Shown here one piece after another: positions 24,402-35,870 of a stretch of 64,000 nucleotides of DNA. Every line of letters starts with the position of its first letter. Position 1 is the stretch's first letter. This stretch comes from Mortierella sp. BCC40632 (Eukaryota > Mortierellomycota > Mortierellomycetes > Mortierellales > Mortierellaceae), in assembly GCA_011634665.1 (NCBI GenBank), contig WAEK01000008.1, forward strand, positions 613,501-677,500, written 5' to 3'. Both the position numbers and the translations under genes were made by a program. The notes below the pieces were generated by a model that saw nothing but the letters and a program-made list of their open reading frames with translations, was not told where the DNA came from and searched no databases.

Positions 24402-26436
24402 GTGGACCTGGACCCATCTGACCCTCTCTCATCTCTAGAACCCGCCGTGGCCGCGCGCGCCATTCGCTTACAATCGGCTACATCGAACAGCACGACAAAT
24501 ACACTCCTCACCTTTCTTGGCAAGATCGATGGCTACTCTGCTCGCATCCTCATCGATGGAGGAGCAGAAGGAAATGTACTCAGCAATACCTTTCAGGAAC
24601 GCCATTCTCTTCCCCTCCACCCTTGCGCTGCCATTCCAGTTATTCTGCCGGATGGCTCTGTCTCAGTCATAAACCATGTTTCCAACATAGTTTTATCACA
24701 CAAAACTTATTCGGCCAACCTGGAACCGATCCTTTATCCACTACAAAACTATGACCTTATTCTCGGCAAACCTTGGCTAGCCCTCGTGAACCCCATGATC
24801 AATTGGCGCACAAACGAGGTGAAGTTTAAATCCAACGGTCGCGATATTCATTGGATATGCAACGACAGACTAGACGGCCTCAAAGACAAGAGCCCCAATC
24901 ATGGTAACAATCATTGCAAACGAGTCAACGCCATCAAGTTCTGCAATATCGTCGCTCTTCCGGGTAGTGAATTATTTATTGCAAACCTACAACCGATCCA
25001 TGGGTCAAACAACCCTCCGATCTCTCCCCTGAGGTTGCAGCAATCATCCAAAACGAGTTTGCCGATGTCTTTCCAACATCCCTTCCCTCGGGACTCCCAC
25101 CTGACCGAGGGGACGCCATGAAGATAGAGACTGATCCAATGGCTGACCCTCCCGTTCGACCAGTCATCCGATTGTCCATTGCCGAACTAGATGAGCTCAG
25201 GAAGCAACTGGACGATCTTCTAGAAAAGGGTTTCATCAAACCTAGCACCTCACCATTCGGCTCACCTGTACTTTTTGTTCGGAAAAAAGAGGGCACACTA
25301 CGTATGTGTGTCGACTATCGAGGACTGAATCAGATCACCAAGAAGAACAGACACCCTCTACCAAGGATCGATGAGCTTATCGACCGCCTTCAAGGAGCAC
25401 GATATTTCTCGAAACTGGATCTCCTCTCAGGTTATCACCAACAAAGGATATTCGAACCACACACTCACAAAACTGCCTTCCGTTGTCGATATGGTCATTT
25501 TGAATGGAACGTGATCCCCCCTTCGGTCTGACTAATGCTCCTGCCTCGTTCTCTGGCATGATGAGAAATGTTCTTCACCCTGTTCTCGACAAAAGTGTCA
25601 TTTCATATCTTGACGACTTACTCATCTACTCCAGGACAAAAGAGGAGCATCTTCAACACATTCGAGAGGTGCTGGCGTTATTAAGAAAAAATCAACTCTA
25701 TGCAAAACTGAGCAAATGCTCATTCATGCAGAAACAAACAGAGTTCCTTGGCCACACGATCACGGAAGAAGGAATACAAATCAGTGCTGTTCACATCAAA
25801 GCCATCCAGGAGTGGCCCCGCCCTTCCAAGCAAAAAGACGTCCAACAGTTTGTAGGACTCGCACAATATTGTCATCAAGGTGTCAAGGACTTTGCCGAGA
25901 TCGCCCTTCCATTGACCAACCTCCTAGGAAACAAGACATCCTTCTGCTGGGAGGATGAACATGAAAAAGGCTTTTTATGAGACTCAAGAAGGCCATCACA
26001 TCTGCCCCCATACGACGAATATTCGACCCTACACTGACGACTATTGTGGGAGCGGATGCCTCTGGATTTGCACTAGGTGGATATCTCGCCCAAACGGATA
26101 GACAAGGTGTGACCCGACCTGTCGCATTCACCTCACGGAAATTGAACAGTGCCGAACGCAATTACAGAACTCATGAGCAGGGAGCTGCTTGCGATCGTGC
26201 ACGCCCTCAGGACTTGGAGGTACTACCTAGATGGCACCAAGTTCACAGTCTACACCGACCACGATACCTTGAAACACTTCTTGACACAACCCAAACTCAC
26301 TGGACGCCAGGCGCGGTGGATGGAACTACTACAGGAATATGATTTCGAAGTAAAACACAAACCTGAAAAGAAAACATCATCGCAGACGCCCTCTCACGCC
26401 GCCCCGACCACCAGGAGGAGGAGCCGAAGACGATAA
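24402..26436 (+). pseudogene. gypsy protease, reverse transcriptase and RNase H
   Basis: The protease has the ILIDGGAEGN active site near 24550. The RT has [24 protein letters not shown] and YLDDLLIYS. RNase H begins TTIVGADASGFALGG and continues TVYTDHDTLKHFL. Frames change near 25115, 25515, 25975, 26150 and 26390, so pol is broken in several places although the LTRs are identical. The order protease-RT-RNase H-integrase is that of Ty3/gypsy. Confidence 0.88.
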
Positions 26437-26453
26437 ACAACCTGGAAATCTCA

Positions 26454-27574
26454 ATGGAACCAAGTGTGAGACAACGTCTAATAGATGGGTACTCAGAAGA
26501 CCCCCGTCTGGGCCCAATCTATGCAAGCTGCTTAGAAGGAAGTTGCCCAAAAAATTATGCCTTGTACAAGGGACTGTTATGTATTGAACACAAGGGCGTT
26601 TATCTGATCTGCATCCCTAGCAAAGCCGACATCCGCCTTGACCTTCTCCATGATGCCCATGACTCTGCTATTGCCGGCCACCTCGGGTTCGACAAGACTT
26701 ACGATGCCCTCCGACGCTCTTTTTCTACTGGCCTCGAATAGCCAATGATACCAGGCGTTATGTTGAATCTTGCGAAAGCTGTCAAAGATCCAAACCCAGT
26801 CGACAAAGGCCAGCCGGCTTGCTCCATCCACACGAAACCCCCGAACAGCGCTGGGATACAGTGACTATGGATTTCGCGGTTCATTTGCCAAAGACGGACC
26901 AAGGATTTGACGCGATCACGGTGTTTGTGGACAAACTCTCTAAACAAGTTCACTTCGCCCCTTCCAGGACCACAGACACAGCATCAGACGTCGCCCGTAT
27001 ATTTTTTAATAATATCTTCCGACTACATGGCATGCCTCGCAGGATCATCTCAGACCGCGACAGCAAGTTTACGAGTAACTTTTGGCAGGAACTTCACCGC
27101 CTCATGGATGTTAAATTAGCATTGTCGACCGCTTTCCACCCGCAGACGGATGGTCAATCCGAACGGGCTATCCAGACCCTTACATCTGTACTAAGGGCTT
27201 ACGCGGACGACAAGCAGACCAACTGGGACGTTTTATTACCGGCAGCCGAGTTTGCTTTTTACAACAACTCTGTTAACCCCACTACAGGCTTCTCTCCTTT
27301 CTTCATGAACTACGGTTTCCACCCACGTGTTCCAACCGCACTGCTACAACCACCAACATCATCAGTGCCAAGCGTGGAAGACTTTGTCAAGGAGCAACAG
27401 CACGTATTGAAGACGACACAGGAGAACATTCGCCTCGCTCAAGAAAGACAAGTGTGGAACTCCGACCATAGACGACGCGACCATGATTTCAAAGTAGGAG
27501 ACAAGGTTATGCTGAACGCTGAAAATATCACCTTGCCCAAGGACAGAGGAGTTAAGACCAGAGCTCAGAAGCTA
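26454..27574 (+). pseudogene. gypsy integrase, truncated by Tc1 insertion
   Basis: The HHCC-like zinc domain (GHLGFDKTYDALRR, YVESCESCQRS read across a frameshift near 26740) precedes the catalytic core with VTMDFAVHLP, GMPRRIISDRDSKFTS and STAFHPQTDGQSERA, giving D, D and the later E. The frame is cut at 27573 by Tc1 copy 2. Its C-terminus with chromodomain is at 20459-20827 on the other strand. Confidence 0.88.
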
Positions 27575-29197
27575 CAGTTGGCGCCAAAATGGTTTCAATG
27601 TTTTCAGAAATTTCGCTTTTTCTAATTTTCTCGTTTATTCTTTCTTTCTCTTTCATATTCAATTCTAATAGAAAGGAAAGTCTTATCAATGGTGGACCCG
27701 AGAAATAAGAAAGCGGGCCTTTATCACTTCACATGAGCGAGCTATGCCGCCTCCAATGTTGTCGTCTCATAGAAACCATTTTGCCACTAGTCCGGGAAAA
27801 TTCTTCAATACCTCGTATTCCCCCTTTCTTTTTCAACACGGCCTCTACTCTTCGTGGCATCGACTCATAGAGCTTGTCAATCATATCCTGTGGTATCAGC
27901 TCCCATTCCTCCAGCACCATATCCCACAATTCATGAACACTCGTAGGCCGCTTCTCTCGTTGACCAATCTGAACCTTCAGCTTGTCCCAAACATGCTCGA
28001 TTGGATTTAAATCTGCTGATTGTGCAGGCCATCGAAGAACCTCAATATCCTGATCCTCCAGGTACTTGGTTGTTGCTTTGGCTTTGTGTTTGGGGTCGTT
28101 GTCGTGCTGAAAAATGAAGTCATTTTTTCCGAGATCATAATACTCGAGACTTTCTTTCAATGTTGTGTCGAGAATATTGATGTAATCCTCCTTTTTCATA
28201 GTTCCTTCATAGATCTGACAGCCATAGCCAAGTCCCTTGGACGTCATACAGCCCCAGAACATCAAGGATCCACCTCCATGCTTGACAGTAGGTTGAAGAT
28301 GAAATGGTTGAACCGGATCGCCTGGCTTAGCCCAGTAATATTGTATCCCGTCCGAGTTCCAGATGTTTATCTTTTTGTTCATCTGAGAATACCACTCGCT
28401 TCCAGTCATCGATGGTCCAATTTTTATGACCTCTTGCCCACTCCAACCGCGCTTGCTTGTGTCGCTTACTAAGGAAAGGCTTTTTGACTTTTTTCTTCGC
28501 TTGAAAGCCGATCTCCCTGAGGTTGCGAAGGACTGATCTGTACGAGATAACTGTCCCTTCACCATTGAGGCTCTTGTGGACCTGCTTGCTAGTCTTCAAC
28601 ATGCCGGAAAGTAACTTTCTGTTGAGATCATTCTTGGAGCGAGCCGAGAGAATTCTTGGTCTTCCTGTTGGTTGCCTTTGTAGAGTAGGTAAATGCTTGG
28701 TTCGGATCCTTGAAACAGAAGCAGGGCTGACTGATAATCGTCTAGCGACATTCTTGACGGAGTAGCCTGCTTTTAGCTGGCTTATGATAGAGTTTTGAGT
28801 GTCTTCTTTTTTTTTCATGATGGAGGAATATCGACCATTTTCGAGCGATTGCACCCGTATTTTATATCAAACTTGTCAAGATCTATTCATCTTCTTTTAA
28901 TCTCTCTGACTGACTGTAGATATAAGACAAACGATTGTGAAAAAAGAGATGAAATAGCAATAAATATAAATGGCGTGCCCAAGTGGCGAAATGGTTCCAA
29001 TATCTAGCTTCAACAATTTACCTCATAGCACGCCTTTCTGACAACATATTGAAAATCTGTTTACACTGTCGTGAACAAGGCATTCTGGGTATTGTTTTCA
29101 ATCTAAGCAACAAGGTGCATTTACATATTCTCGATGGGTAGAAAATTGCTAAAATATGAAAATTTGAGAATTATTGAAACCATTTTGGCGCCCACTG
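27575..29197 (-). mobile_element. Tc1/mariner element, copy 2
   Basis: 1,623 bp, opposite orientation to copy 1, with ends CAGTTGGCGCC and GGCGCCCACTG and flanking TA at 27573-27574 and 29198-29199. The left flank is gypsy integrase and the right flank is DIRS-A gag. It is very similar to copy 1, providing the inverted homology for the inversion. Confidence 0.92.
27729..28854 (-). pseudogene. Tc1/mariner transposase, copy 2, one frameshift
   Basis: The N-terminal helix-turn-helix region and the catalytic domain are continuous from 28854 to about 28375 and then again in a shifted frame to 27729. The shift falls at the first catalytic Asp (FSDE then QKDKHLE versus ETKINIW). The DD34E residues are otherwise present (QHDNDPKH, NPIEHVWDK). 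The lesion differs from those in copy 1, so the two copies decayed separately. Confidence 0.88.
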
Positions 29198-29199
29198 TA

Positions 29200-29865
29200 G
29201 TTGTTCTTGTTTGACTTGAAAGTATTGATGAGTTTTCGAGTGGATATAATTTCTTCCTGGAACTTGCTAGGGTCAACCAGGTCCAGCGTGTCGGGCTTGA
29301 CGTTGGCGCCTTGACTGGTCCGTAAGTTGTCGGTGCGCATTTCGTTGATCTTGCCTGCCATTGACGCAAGGTTATCTCGCATGAGGATGGCGAATGCGGC
29401 GCTGAGCTCCAATACGTCTTCGGGTGGGATGGAGTTGTCTCCTTCCATAGACCAAGTTTGGTGTAAAAAACATGTCGACAGGTCGAGTGAGGGGGCAGCG
29501 ATACGTTTCTGAAGTGTTCGTAGCTGGTTGTCCTGTTGCTTTTTGTTGACTAGACAGTTGGTAAATTCCAGGGATTTTGGGAGGCTCATAACCCATGGCC
29601 GAGTTCTTGGGGTATCGGCGAATGTGCTCCCAGAAGTCGTCTTCAGAGAGGAGGCAGTTTGGTAGAAGTCCAAAATGTTTCTCAGGTTTGATGGGAGGAT
29701 ATCGTTCTGCTTCCTGAGTTGAGGGGTGGAAGAGGCAAAGGGGGATTGTTTCTCCAGTTGGGGGTCAGAGTCCTGAGGAGATTGAAGTGTGGCCAGTTGG
29801 CGAGCCAATGCGGCGATTTGCCCTTGAATGGCATTGATAGTTTCATTTTGATTGAGGTTTGACAT
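29200..29865 (-). pseudogene. DIRS-A gag, N-terminal portion
   Basis: Starts MSNLNQNETINAIQGQIAAL at 29865. It shows the same layout as the DIRS-B gag: a coiled N-terminus, LRTLQKRIAAPSLDLSTCFLHQ parallel to LRSIQKRLANLTRPIDLFLHQ, and KINEMRTDNLRTSQGANVK parallel to the DIRS-B version. It stops at the Tc1 TA after FKSNKNN; the rest of the gag is on the other strand from 22462. Confidence 0.82.
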
Positions 29866-29921
29866 ATGGTGTAGGGAGTGAAAATCTTTGGGATGCGGAG
29901 AGCGTTCCGGGCGAAACTAAA

Positions 29922-30030
29922 GAAGATGAAGAGCAGTAGTACCATAGCAGAGAATTTTATGTAGTATTTTTTCTGGAGATTCGGGTTTTTATTTCACTAA
30001 AGAAGGTTACACATATATGGTCCTGGCCCA
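29922..30030. repeat. DIRS-A left inverted terminal repeat
   Basis: Inverted copy of 16239-16347 (tips gaagatgaagagcag and ggtcctggccc). The outer edge runs to ggataat at 30041, where it meets the start of DIRS-B after a few bases. Confidence 0.82.
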
Positions 30031-30052
30031 AGAAGGATAATGGGAATTATCC

Positions 30053-30364
30053 GGCGGGCGAGCCCTCAGCTTAGCTGTAAAGCTTCCACCTCTCAATCTA
30101 GAGGTCCTCGGTTCATGCCCGAGGTAGCACATGTGTTTTTCGTGCATGATGACCCCTTTATGGGCCGTGGGCGGGAGAGTGGGCCTCCCCCTACAATCGA
30201 GACTTAGTGTTTCGGACTGTGTCCGATGTGTAGGTTTAACCCACAATAACAGTGGCAGACCGGCAGGCACAAACTAGTCTCTAGATAGTGTTTGTTTGGC
30301 TAGGTCGTGGACTATTGGCCGAGGTCTCATTGTATAAAGCAAATAAAAAAAAAAAAAAAAAAAA
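30053..30364 (+). mobile_element. tRNA-derived SINE, copy S2
   Basis: Full-length copy with A tail, flanked by an exact 16-bp duplication ataatgggaattatcc (30037-30052 and 30365-30380). The target is the head-to-head junction between DIRS-A and DIRS-B. Confidence 0.9.
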
Positions 30365-30383
30365 ATAATGGGAATTATCCATT

Positions 30384-30500
30384 TGGGGCCAGGACCATAT
30401 ATATGTAACCTTCTTTTACTCGAAAATCCAGAAAAAAAAAAAAAAATACCCGCTAAATAAATTCAGCTCTCCACACTACAGAGTACTACATCTTCTTTTG
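30384..30500. repeat. DIRS-B left inverted terminal repeat
   Basis: Inverted match to 34433-34543: ggggccaggaccatatatat, actcgaaaatccagaaaa and gagtactacatcttc occur in both, reverse-complemented. Confidence 0.82.
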
Positions 30501-30550
30501 TTTCGCCAGGAACACTATCCGCACGCAATTTTTGATCACAAATTTCCCTC

Positions 30551-31453
30551 ATGTCTCAAGATGATATTGTCTCCTCTCTCCAACAGCAAATGGCTACTAT
30601 GGCCAAAGAGCTTGCCGCTCTTAAAAGAGACAATGCCCACGACAACGATCCCCAGTTGGAGGATCCAGTTCAGATCCGCACTTTCCACCCCTCCGAAACT
30701 GAGGGTGAGCGCTACCCTCCCCTACGCCCCTCAGACCCAAACTCCTTTTTCGAGCAGGACATCAGCGATGAAGACTTCTGGGAGTCGTTCAGACAGTACC
30801 CCAAGAACGCCTTTATGCAGTACGATCCACCGAAGACCCCTTCTTCAGTCAAGTTCTCAACTTCCCAGAAAGGCCACGATCTTCAATTACGCTCGATTCA
30901 AAAGAGACTCGCCAATCTCACCAGACCAATCGACCTTTTCTTACATCAAGTTTGGGCAATGGAAGACAGTGTTTCCATTGACGCAAAGGACATGGTGGAG
31001 ATCTGCACCTCGTTCGCGACACTTATGCGAGACCACATCGCAGGAACAACCGGGAAGGTCAACAGGATGCGCCTTGACAACATCCGCAACGCTCAAGGCA
31101 TCACCTTTAAGTCGGACACCTCAGACATCATTGACCCTAAGAAGCTGGAGGAAGAGCTCAAGACCCAACGTTCGTTGGAGAACACCTTCCGACCCAAGAG
31201 TAAATTCAAGAATAACAATTACTCTAATCCCAAGAACAACAACAGGGACAACAACCAGGGGTACAAGCAGAACAATGCATACAACAATCGTCGAAACAAC
31301 AACGGCGATAATGACCGTTCCCATTTTCACAAGGACAACAACTCCAGACGGAGGGACGACAACAAGTACCGAGGCTCAAACCACCGAAGAGGACGAAGCC
31401 AGAGTCGCAAACCAACAAAGAGAAGGTCGGAGGACGACTCAGATTCTTCTTAG
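30551..31453 (+). CDS. DIRS-B gag-like protein
   Basis: An intact 300-residue frame. It has a coiled-coil start (SLQQQMATMAKELAALKRDN), a conserved middle (LRSIQKRLANLTRPIDLFLH, NRMRLDNIRNAQGITFK) and an Asn/Arg-rich nucleic-acid-binding tail ending KPTKRRSEDDSDSS. This is the ORF1 expected in DIRS elements. It has no zinc knuckle. Confidence 0.8.
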   Translation: MSQDDIVSSLQQQMATMAKELAALKRDNAHDNDPQLEDPVQIRTFHPSETEGERYPPLRPSDPNSFFEQDISDEDFWESFRQYPKNAFMQYDPPKTPSSVKFSTSQKGHDLQLRSIQKRLANLTRPIDLFLHQVWAMEDSVSIDAKDMVEICTSFATLMRDHIAGTTGKVNRMRLDNIRNAQGITFKSDTSDIIDPKKLEEELKTQRSLENTFRPKSKFKNNNYSNPKNNNRDNNQGYKQNNAYNNRRNNNGDNDRSHFHKDNNSRRRDDNKYRGSNHRRGRSQSRKPTKRRSEDDSDSS

Positions 31454-31605
31454 AAGAATGGCGGACTGTTACCGACAACCCCGCCATTCTCCGAATCATC
31501 GAGCACGGCTACAGGGTCCCGTTTCTCTCCCCTCCTCCGACATCGGAGACACACCCTCCTCCAAGACCCCTTTCAAAGGAGGAAACAGCGAGTATAGACG
31601 CCGAG

Positions 31606-33256
31606 GTGTCAGCCTTACTGGAAAAGGGAGCGATAGAATGTACAAATGGAGATGGTTTCACCAGCCAACTCTTCACCATTCCAAAGAAGACAGGGGACTT
31701 GCGCCCAGTATTGAACTTGAGGCCTCTGAACAAGTTCGTACCGACCAGACCGTTCAAAATGGAGACGATTCAGCATGTATGCAGTTTAATAAAGAGGAAC
31801 GATTACCTTACCTCAATAGACTTAAGAGATGCTTTCCTCCACGTCCCCATCGACCCCTCATCCAGGAAGTATCTTCAGTTCCTGTGGAAAGAAAAACTCT
31901 ATCAGTTCAGGGTCCTCCCATTCGGTCTGTCTCTCGCACCGTTAATTTTCACCAAGATTTTGAAACCCCTACTCCGCTGGGCAAGGAAAAAGGGAATTCG
32001 AATCTCAGCCTATCTGGACGATCTAATTATCGCAGCGACATCCAAAAAGAAGTCAGAGATAGCCACCAACAGGGTCCTAAAGAAGCTCAAGGACCTCGGT
32101 TTCTTGACAAAGGAGTCCAAGTCGAGCCTCAAACCATCCAAGAAGCTGGAGCACCTGGGGTTCGAGCTAGACACAGCCTCGATGACACTTCGTCTGCCGG
32201 GCAAGAAGATCCGCGATGTTCGCAGGATGGCATCCAAGATGTTGAACAAGAAGGAATGCTCAGTTCGCCAACTGTCGTCCTTTATCGGCAAGACAGTCGC
32301 GATGACAGCCGCAGTATTCCCGGCCCGTCTCAAAGTCCAAAACCTGATGACCGAGAAGATACAAGCTCTGAAATCAGAGGACTCATGGGAGAGCTTAATA
32401 TCTCTATCTCCAGCAGCATGCAAGGAGCTACACTGGTGGACGACACAACTCAAGGAATGGAATGGGCTTTCATGGATCACCTCAACACCTCAAGCAGACA
32501 TCTACACAGACGCCTCCGACCCAGGGTGGGGTGTAGTGATCAACAACAGGACGGTCAAAGGGACTTGGCCTCCTCGAGATCAACACAAGCACATCAATGT
32601 CAAGGAACTGTTGGCAGTGCAAATCGCCCTTCGACAACCGGAAGCAAAGGGAAAAGTCGTCAACATAATATCGGACAATATTACGACAATATCCTACATC
32701 AACAGGTTCGGAGGGACAAGGTCACCACAATTGAGGAAACTGGCGACGACGATATGGGAATGGTGTCTACAGACAGAGACAAGGATACGGACGACATATG
32801 TGCCCTCAGCCTTCAATCCTGCAGACGCTCCATCACGACGGCTCGTAGGTCAACTGGAATGGTCCATAGACCCTCAGTTCTTCGCAAAACTAGATCGGTA
32901 TTGGGGGCCCTCACCACGTCGATCTCTTCGCCTCTCCCAGCAACCACCAACTGCCACGGTACATGACTTGGAAGCCATCAGCAGACGCCATCGGTTGCGA
33001 CGCTCTCTCAACACTCCTGGGTGGACCTAGGCAGAGCTTACATTTTGCCCTCCATGGAATCTGATCTCCCTCATTCTTCAGAAGATCCGCATGGAGAAAA
33101 TTCAAGCCACTCTGATAACTCCCTATTGGCCGACAGCAGTCTGGTTCCCAACGGCGTTAGAAATGGCAACAGCTCCACCGATGCCTGTCCCTCGACACAG
33201 AGTGATCCCAGCCCCAGGAAACGCACCGGACATCCTGGAGAAGAACCCCACTGGTC
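31606..33256 (+). pseudogene. DIRS-B reverse transcriptase-RNase H
   Basis: Intact RT blocks: LFTIPKKTGDLRPVLNLRP, SIDLRDAFLHVPIDPSSRKY and AYLDDLIIAAT. RNase H reads ADIYTDASDPGWGVVINNRT, NPADAPSRRL. A one-base insertion in a C/G run near 32915 shifts the DLFASP region into another frame, where it continues (PRYMTWKPSADAI) to about 33256. This copy shows the undisturbed sequence used to place the gypsy insertion in DIRS-A. Confidence 0.85.
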
Positions 33257-33259
33257 TTT

Positions 33260-34260
33260 ATGCGCTTGGAAGATAAGAGGCGACGCCTAATGGACAAAGG
33301 ATGGGATGCAAGCACAGCATCTATCATAGTCGATAGCCCAGAAGTACAACGCAGACAAAAAGCGTATTCCAGCATACAGGACAGGTACATAACTTGGGCT
33401 ACAGCACGCAACGTAGACGCAATGGTACCTCAACCAGTCCAACTCCTCAACTGGTTAGCCTCAGGTGTATCCATTAATGGATGGGCAGCCAACACAGTTG
33501 ACACTTACAAATCAGCCATCATTCAGATGTACGACGACAAGTCTCTCTTCAACGGTGAAGACTACCAACAGTTCTTTTCGCTCTCTTCGCAGACGAGAGA
33601 TCAAGCACACAAAGGAGTTAAGCATCGATATCAGTCCAATCGTGGAACACTTCCGACAGCAGGGGCAGAACTCGTCCCTCACTGATCTTTTCCTCACCCA
33701 AAAGCTTTGTTGGCTCCTTGGTACCTGCGGTTTCTTCCGACCCAGCGATATAATGTGCATTGATCTCTCCAATGACAGGTTTCATATAGACCAGTTCGCT
33801 GTGGTATTACCAATCCTCTTACCAAAGGAAACTAGGAGGGGTAGTCGTATCTGCAAATACACCACCGTCAAATGCCATGATGACCCTTTGTTGTGCCCTA
33901 TCAAGACGCTTGCCGAGTACCTATCGCGTATTCAAGGCCATGAGGTAGATGTCCCTCACCCGAAGGACCCCTCATTATCGTATCGCCCATTGATCCGAGA
34001 TGTCAGAGACCTAGACAAAACCAGTCGGTTCTGAACGCATCAGCAACCACATCGCTTCGATTACACGCAAGCTAAATCTTCCCAAGAATGCCAAGCTCCC
34101 TAAAAGCAAGAGCAATTGGTTCCACGGCTGCAATCAGACAGGGTGCTAGAGTGGACGACGTTGTCGTACACGGAATTGGTCGTCCTCTGTACTTTTCGAC
34201 AAGTTCTATCGGTTGAACACAGCTACTTCAACCAATTTCACGTCGATGATTTTGCCATAA
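33260..34260 (+). pseudogene. DIRS-B tyrosine recombinase, frameshifted
   Basis: MDKGWDASTASIIVDSPEVQ and QLLNWLASGVSINGW are the N-terminal block, undisturbed by the LTR found in DIRS-A. Frame changes occur near 33575 and 34020, and the HxxR-like block is garbled with a stop near 34150. The final block is LFDKFYRLNTATSTNF, ending at a TAA at 34258. The catalytic Arg (GTCGFFRPSDI) and Tyr are visible. It is inactive. Confidence 0.83.
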
Positions 34261-34275
34261 ATTCCGCTCTGGATC

Positions 34276-34543
34276 CACATATATGGTCCTGGCCCCAAAT
34301 GGATAATGGCTAGCAAAGTCGAATATCATGAAGACTTTTTTAGCCTATTATCCGAGGGGCCAGGACCATATAGCTCCCACCCTCGTTATTTCCTCCCTTA
34401 GTTTTCTTTAGTTGTTTTCCTGTCTCTCCCATCGAAGATGTAGTACTCTGTAGTGTGGAGAGCTGAATTTATTTTTTTTTTTTTTTTTTTTTTTCTGGAT
34501 TTTCGAGTAAAAAGAGGTTACATATATATGGTCCTGGCCCCTC
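34276..34543. repeat. DIRS-B internal complementary region and right inverted terminal repeat
   Basis: 34276-34371 carries two facing ggtcctggccc tips around a core that is the complement of the right outer edge (ggctagcaaagtcgaata ... cctattatccgagg). 34433-34543 is the inverted copy of the left repeat and includes a T-run. Confidence 0.84.
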
Positions 34544-34564
34544 GGATAATAGGCTAAAGTCCTT

Positions 34565-34880
34565 GGCGGGCGAGCCCTCAGCTTAGCTGTAAAGCTTCCA
34601 CCTCTCAATCTAGAGGTCCTCGGTTCATGCCCGAGGTAGCACATGTGTTTTTCGTGCATGATGACCCCTTTATGGGCCGTGGGCGGGAGAGTGGGCCTCC
34701 CCCTACAATCGAGACTTAGTGTTTCGGACTGTGTCCGATGTGTAGGTTTAACCCACAATAACAGTGGCAGACCGGCAGGCACAAACTAGTCTCTAGATAG
34801 TGTTTGTTTGGCTAGGTCGTGGACTATTGGCCGAGGTCTCATTGTATAAAGCAAATAAAAAAAAAAAAAAAAAAAAAAAA
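34565..34880 (+). mobile_element. SINE S3
   Basis: First copy of the array; left junction aataggctaaagtcctt. Body has the five-C variant (cctccccctac). Confidence 0.88.
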
Positions 34881-34895
34881 TAGGCTAAAGTCCTG

Positions 34896-35207
34896 GGCGG
34901 GCGAGCCCTCAGCTTAGCTGTAAAAGCTTCCACCTCTCAATCTAGAGGTCCTCGGTTCATGCCCGAGGTAGCACATGTGTTTTTTCGTGCATGATGACCC
35001 CTTTATGGGCCGTGGGCGGAGAGTGGGCCTCCCTACAATCGAGACTTAGTGTTTCGGACTGTGTCCGATGTGTAGGTTTAACCCACAATAACAGTGGCAG
35101 ACCGGCAGGCACAAACTAGTCTCTAGATAGTGTTTGTTTGGCTAGGTCGTGGACTATTGGCCGAGGTCTCTCATTAAAGCAAATAAAGCAAAAAAAAAAA
35201 AAAAAAA
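34896..35207 (+). mobile_element. SINE S4
   Basis: Most diverged copy: three-C variant (cctccctac), an extra T in the T-run, loss of a G in gggcgga, and an altered tail (tctcattaaagc). Confidence 0.87.
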
Positions 35208-35222
35208 TAGGCTAAAGTCCTG

Positions 35223-35532
35223 GGCGGGCGAGCCCTCAGCTTAGCTGTAAAGCTTCCACCTCTCAATCTAGAGGTCCTCGGTTCATGCCCGAGGTAGCAC
35301 ATGTGTTTTTCGTGCATGATGACCCCTTTATGGGCCGTGGGCGGGAGAGTGGGCCTCCCCCTACAATCGAGACTTAGTGTTTCGGACTGTGTCCGATGTG
35401 TAGGTTTAACCCACAATAACAGTGGCAGACCGGCAGGCACAAACTAGTCTCTAGATAGTGTTTGTTTGGCTAGGTCGTGGACTATTGGCCGAGGTCTCAT
35501 TGTATAAAGCAAATAAAAAAAAAAAAAAAAAA
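35223..35532 (+). mobile_element. SINE S5
   Basis: Five-C variant; short A tail running into ggctaaagtcctgg. Confidence 0.88.
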
Positions 35533-35545
35533 GGCTAAAGTCCTG

Positions 35546-35858
35546 GGCGGGCGAGCCCTCAGCTTAGCTGTAAAGCTTCCACCTCTCAATCTAGAGGTCC
35601 TCGGTTCATGCCCGAGGTAGCACATGTGTTTTTCGTGCATGATGACCCCTTTATGGGCCGTGGGCGGGAGAGTGGGCCTCCCCTACAATCGAGACTTAGT
35701 GTTTCGGACTGTGTCCGATGTGTAGGTTTAACCCACAATAACAGTGGCAGACCGGCAGGCACAAACTAGTCTCTAGATAGTGTTTGTTTGGCTAGGTCGT
35801 GGACTATTGGCCGAGGTCTCATTGTATAAAGCAAAAAAAAAAAAAAAAAAAAAAAAAA
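35546..35858 (+). mobile_element. SINE S6
   Basis: Four-C variant (cctcccctac); the tail reads gcaaaaaa without the usual AT, giving a longer pure A run. Confidence 0.88.
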
Positions 35859-35870
35859 GGCTAAAGTCCT

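Larger units (their letters stand above)
15860..30041 (-). mobile_element. DIRS-A: DIRS-like tyrosine-recombinase retrotransposon, nested and partly inverted
   Basis: It has the full DIRS layout on the minus strand: left inverted terminal repeat (29922-30030), gag, RT-RNase H, tyrosine recombinase, an internal complementary region (16403-16495) and right inverted terminal repeat (16239-16347) with outer edge to 15860. The internal region joins the complement of both outer edges (ggataat then ggctgacagag), as expected for the circular intermediate of DIRS elements. It has since received a SINE, a solo LTR, a gypsy element and two Tc1 elements, and 22462-27574 is inverted. It also has a frameshift in RNase H, so it is dead. 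Confidence 0.85.

Noticed and set aside
34577..34645. Genuine tRNA gene in the SINE head
   Set aside because: The T arm and B box are good, but the D arm, A box and acceptor stem are degenerate, and it recurs in ten copies with A tails.
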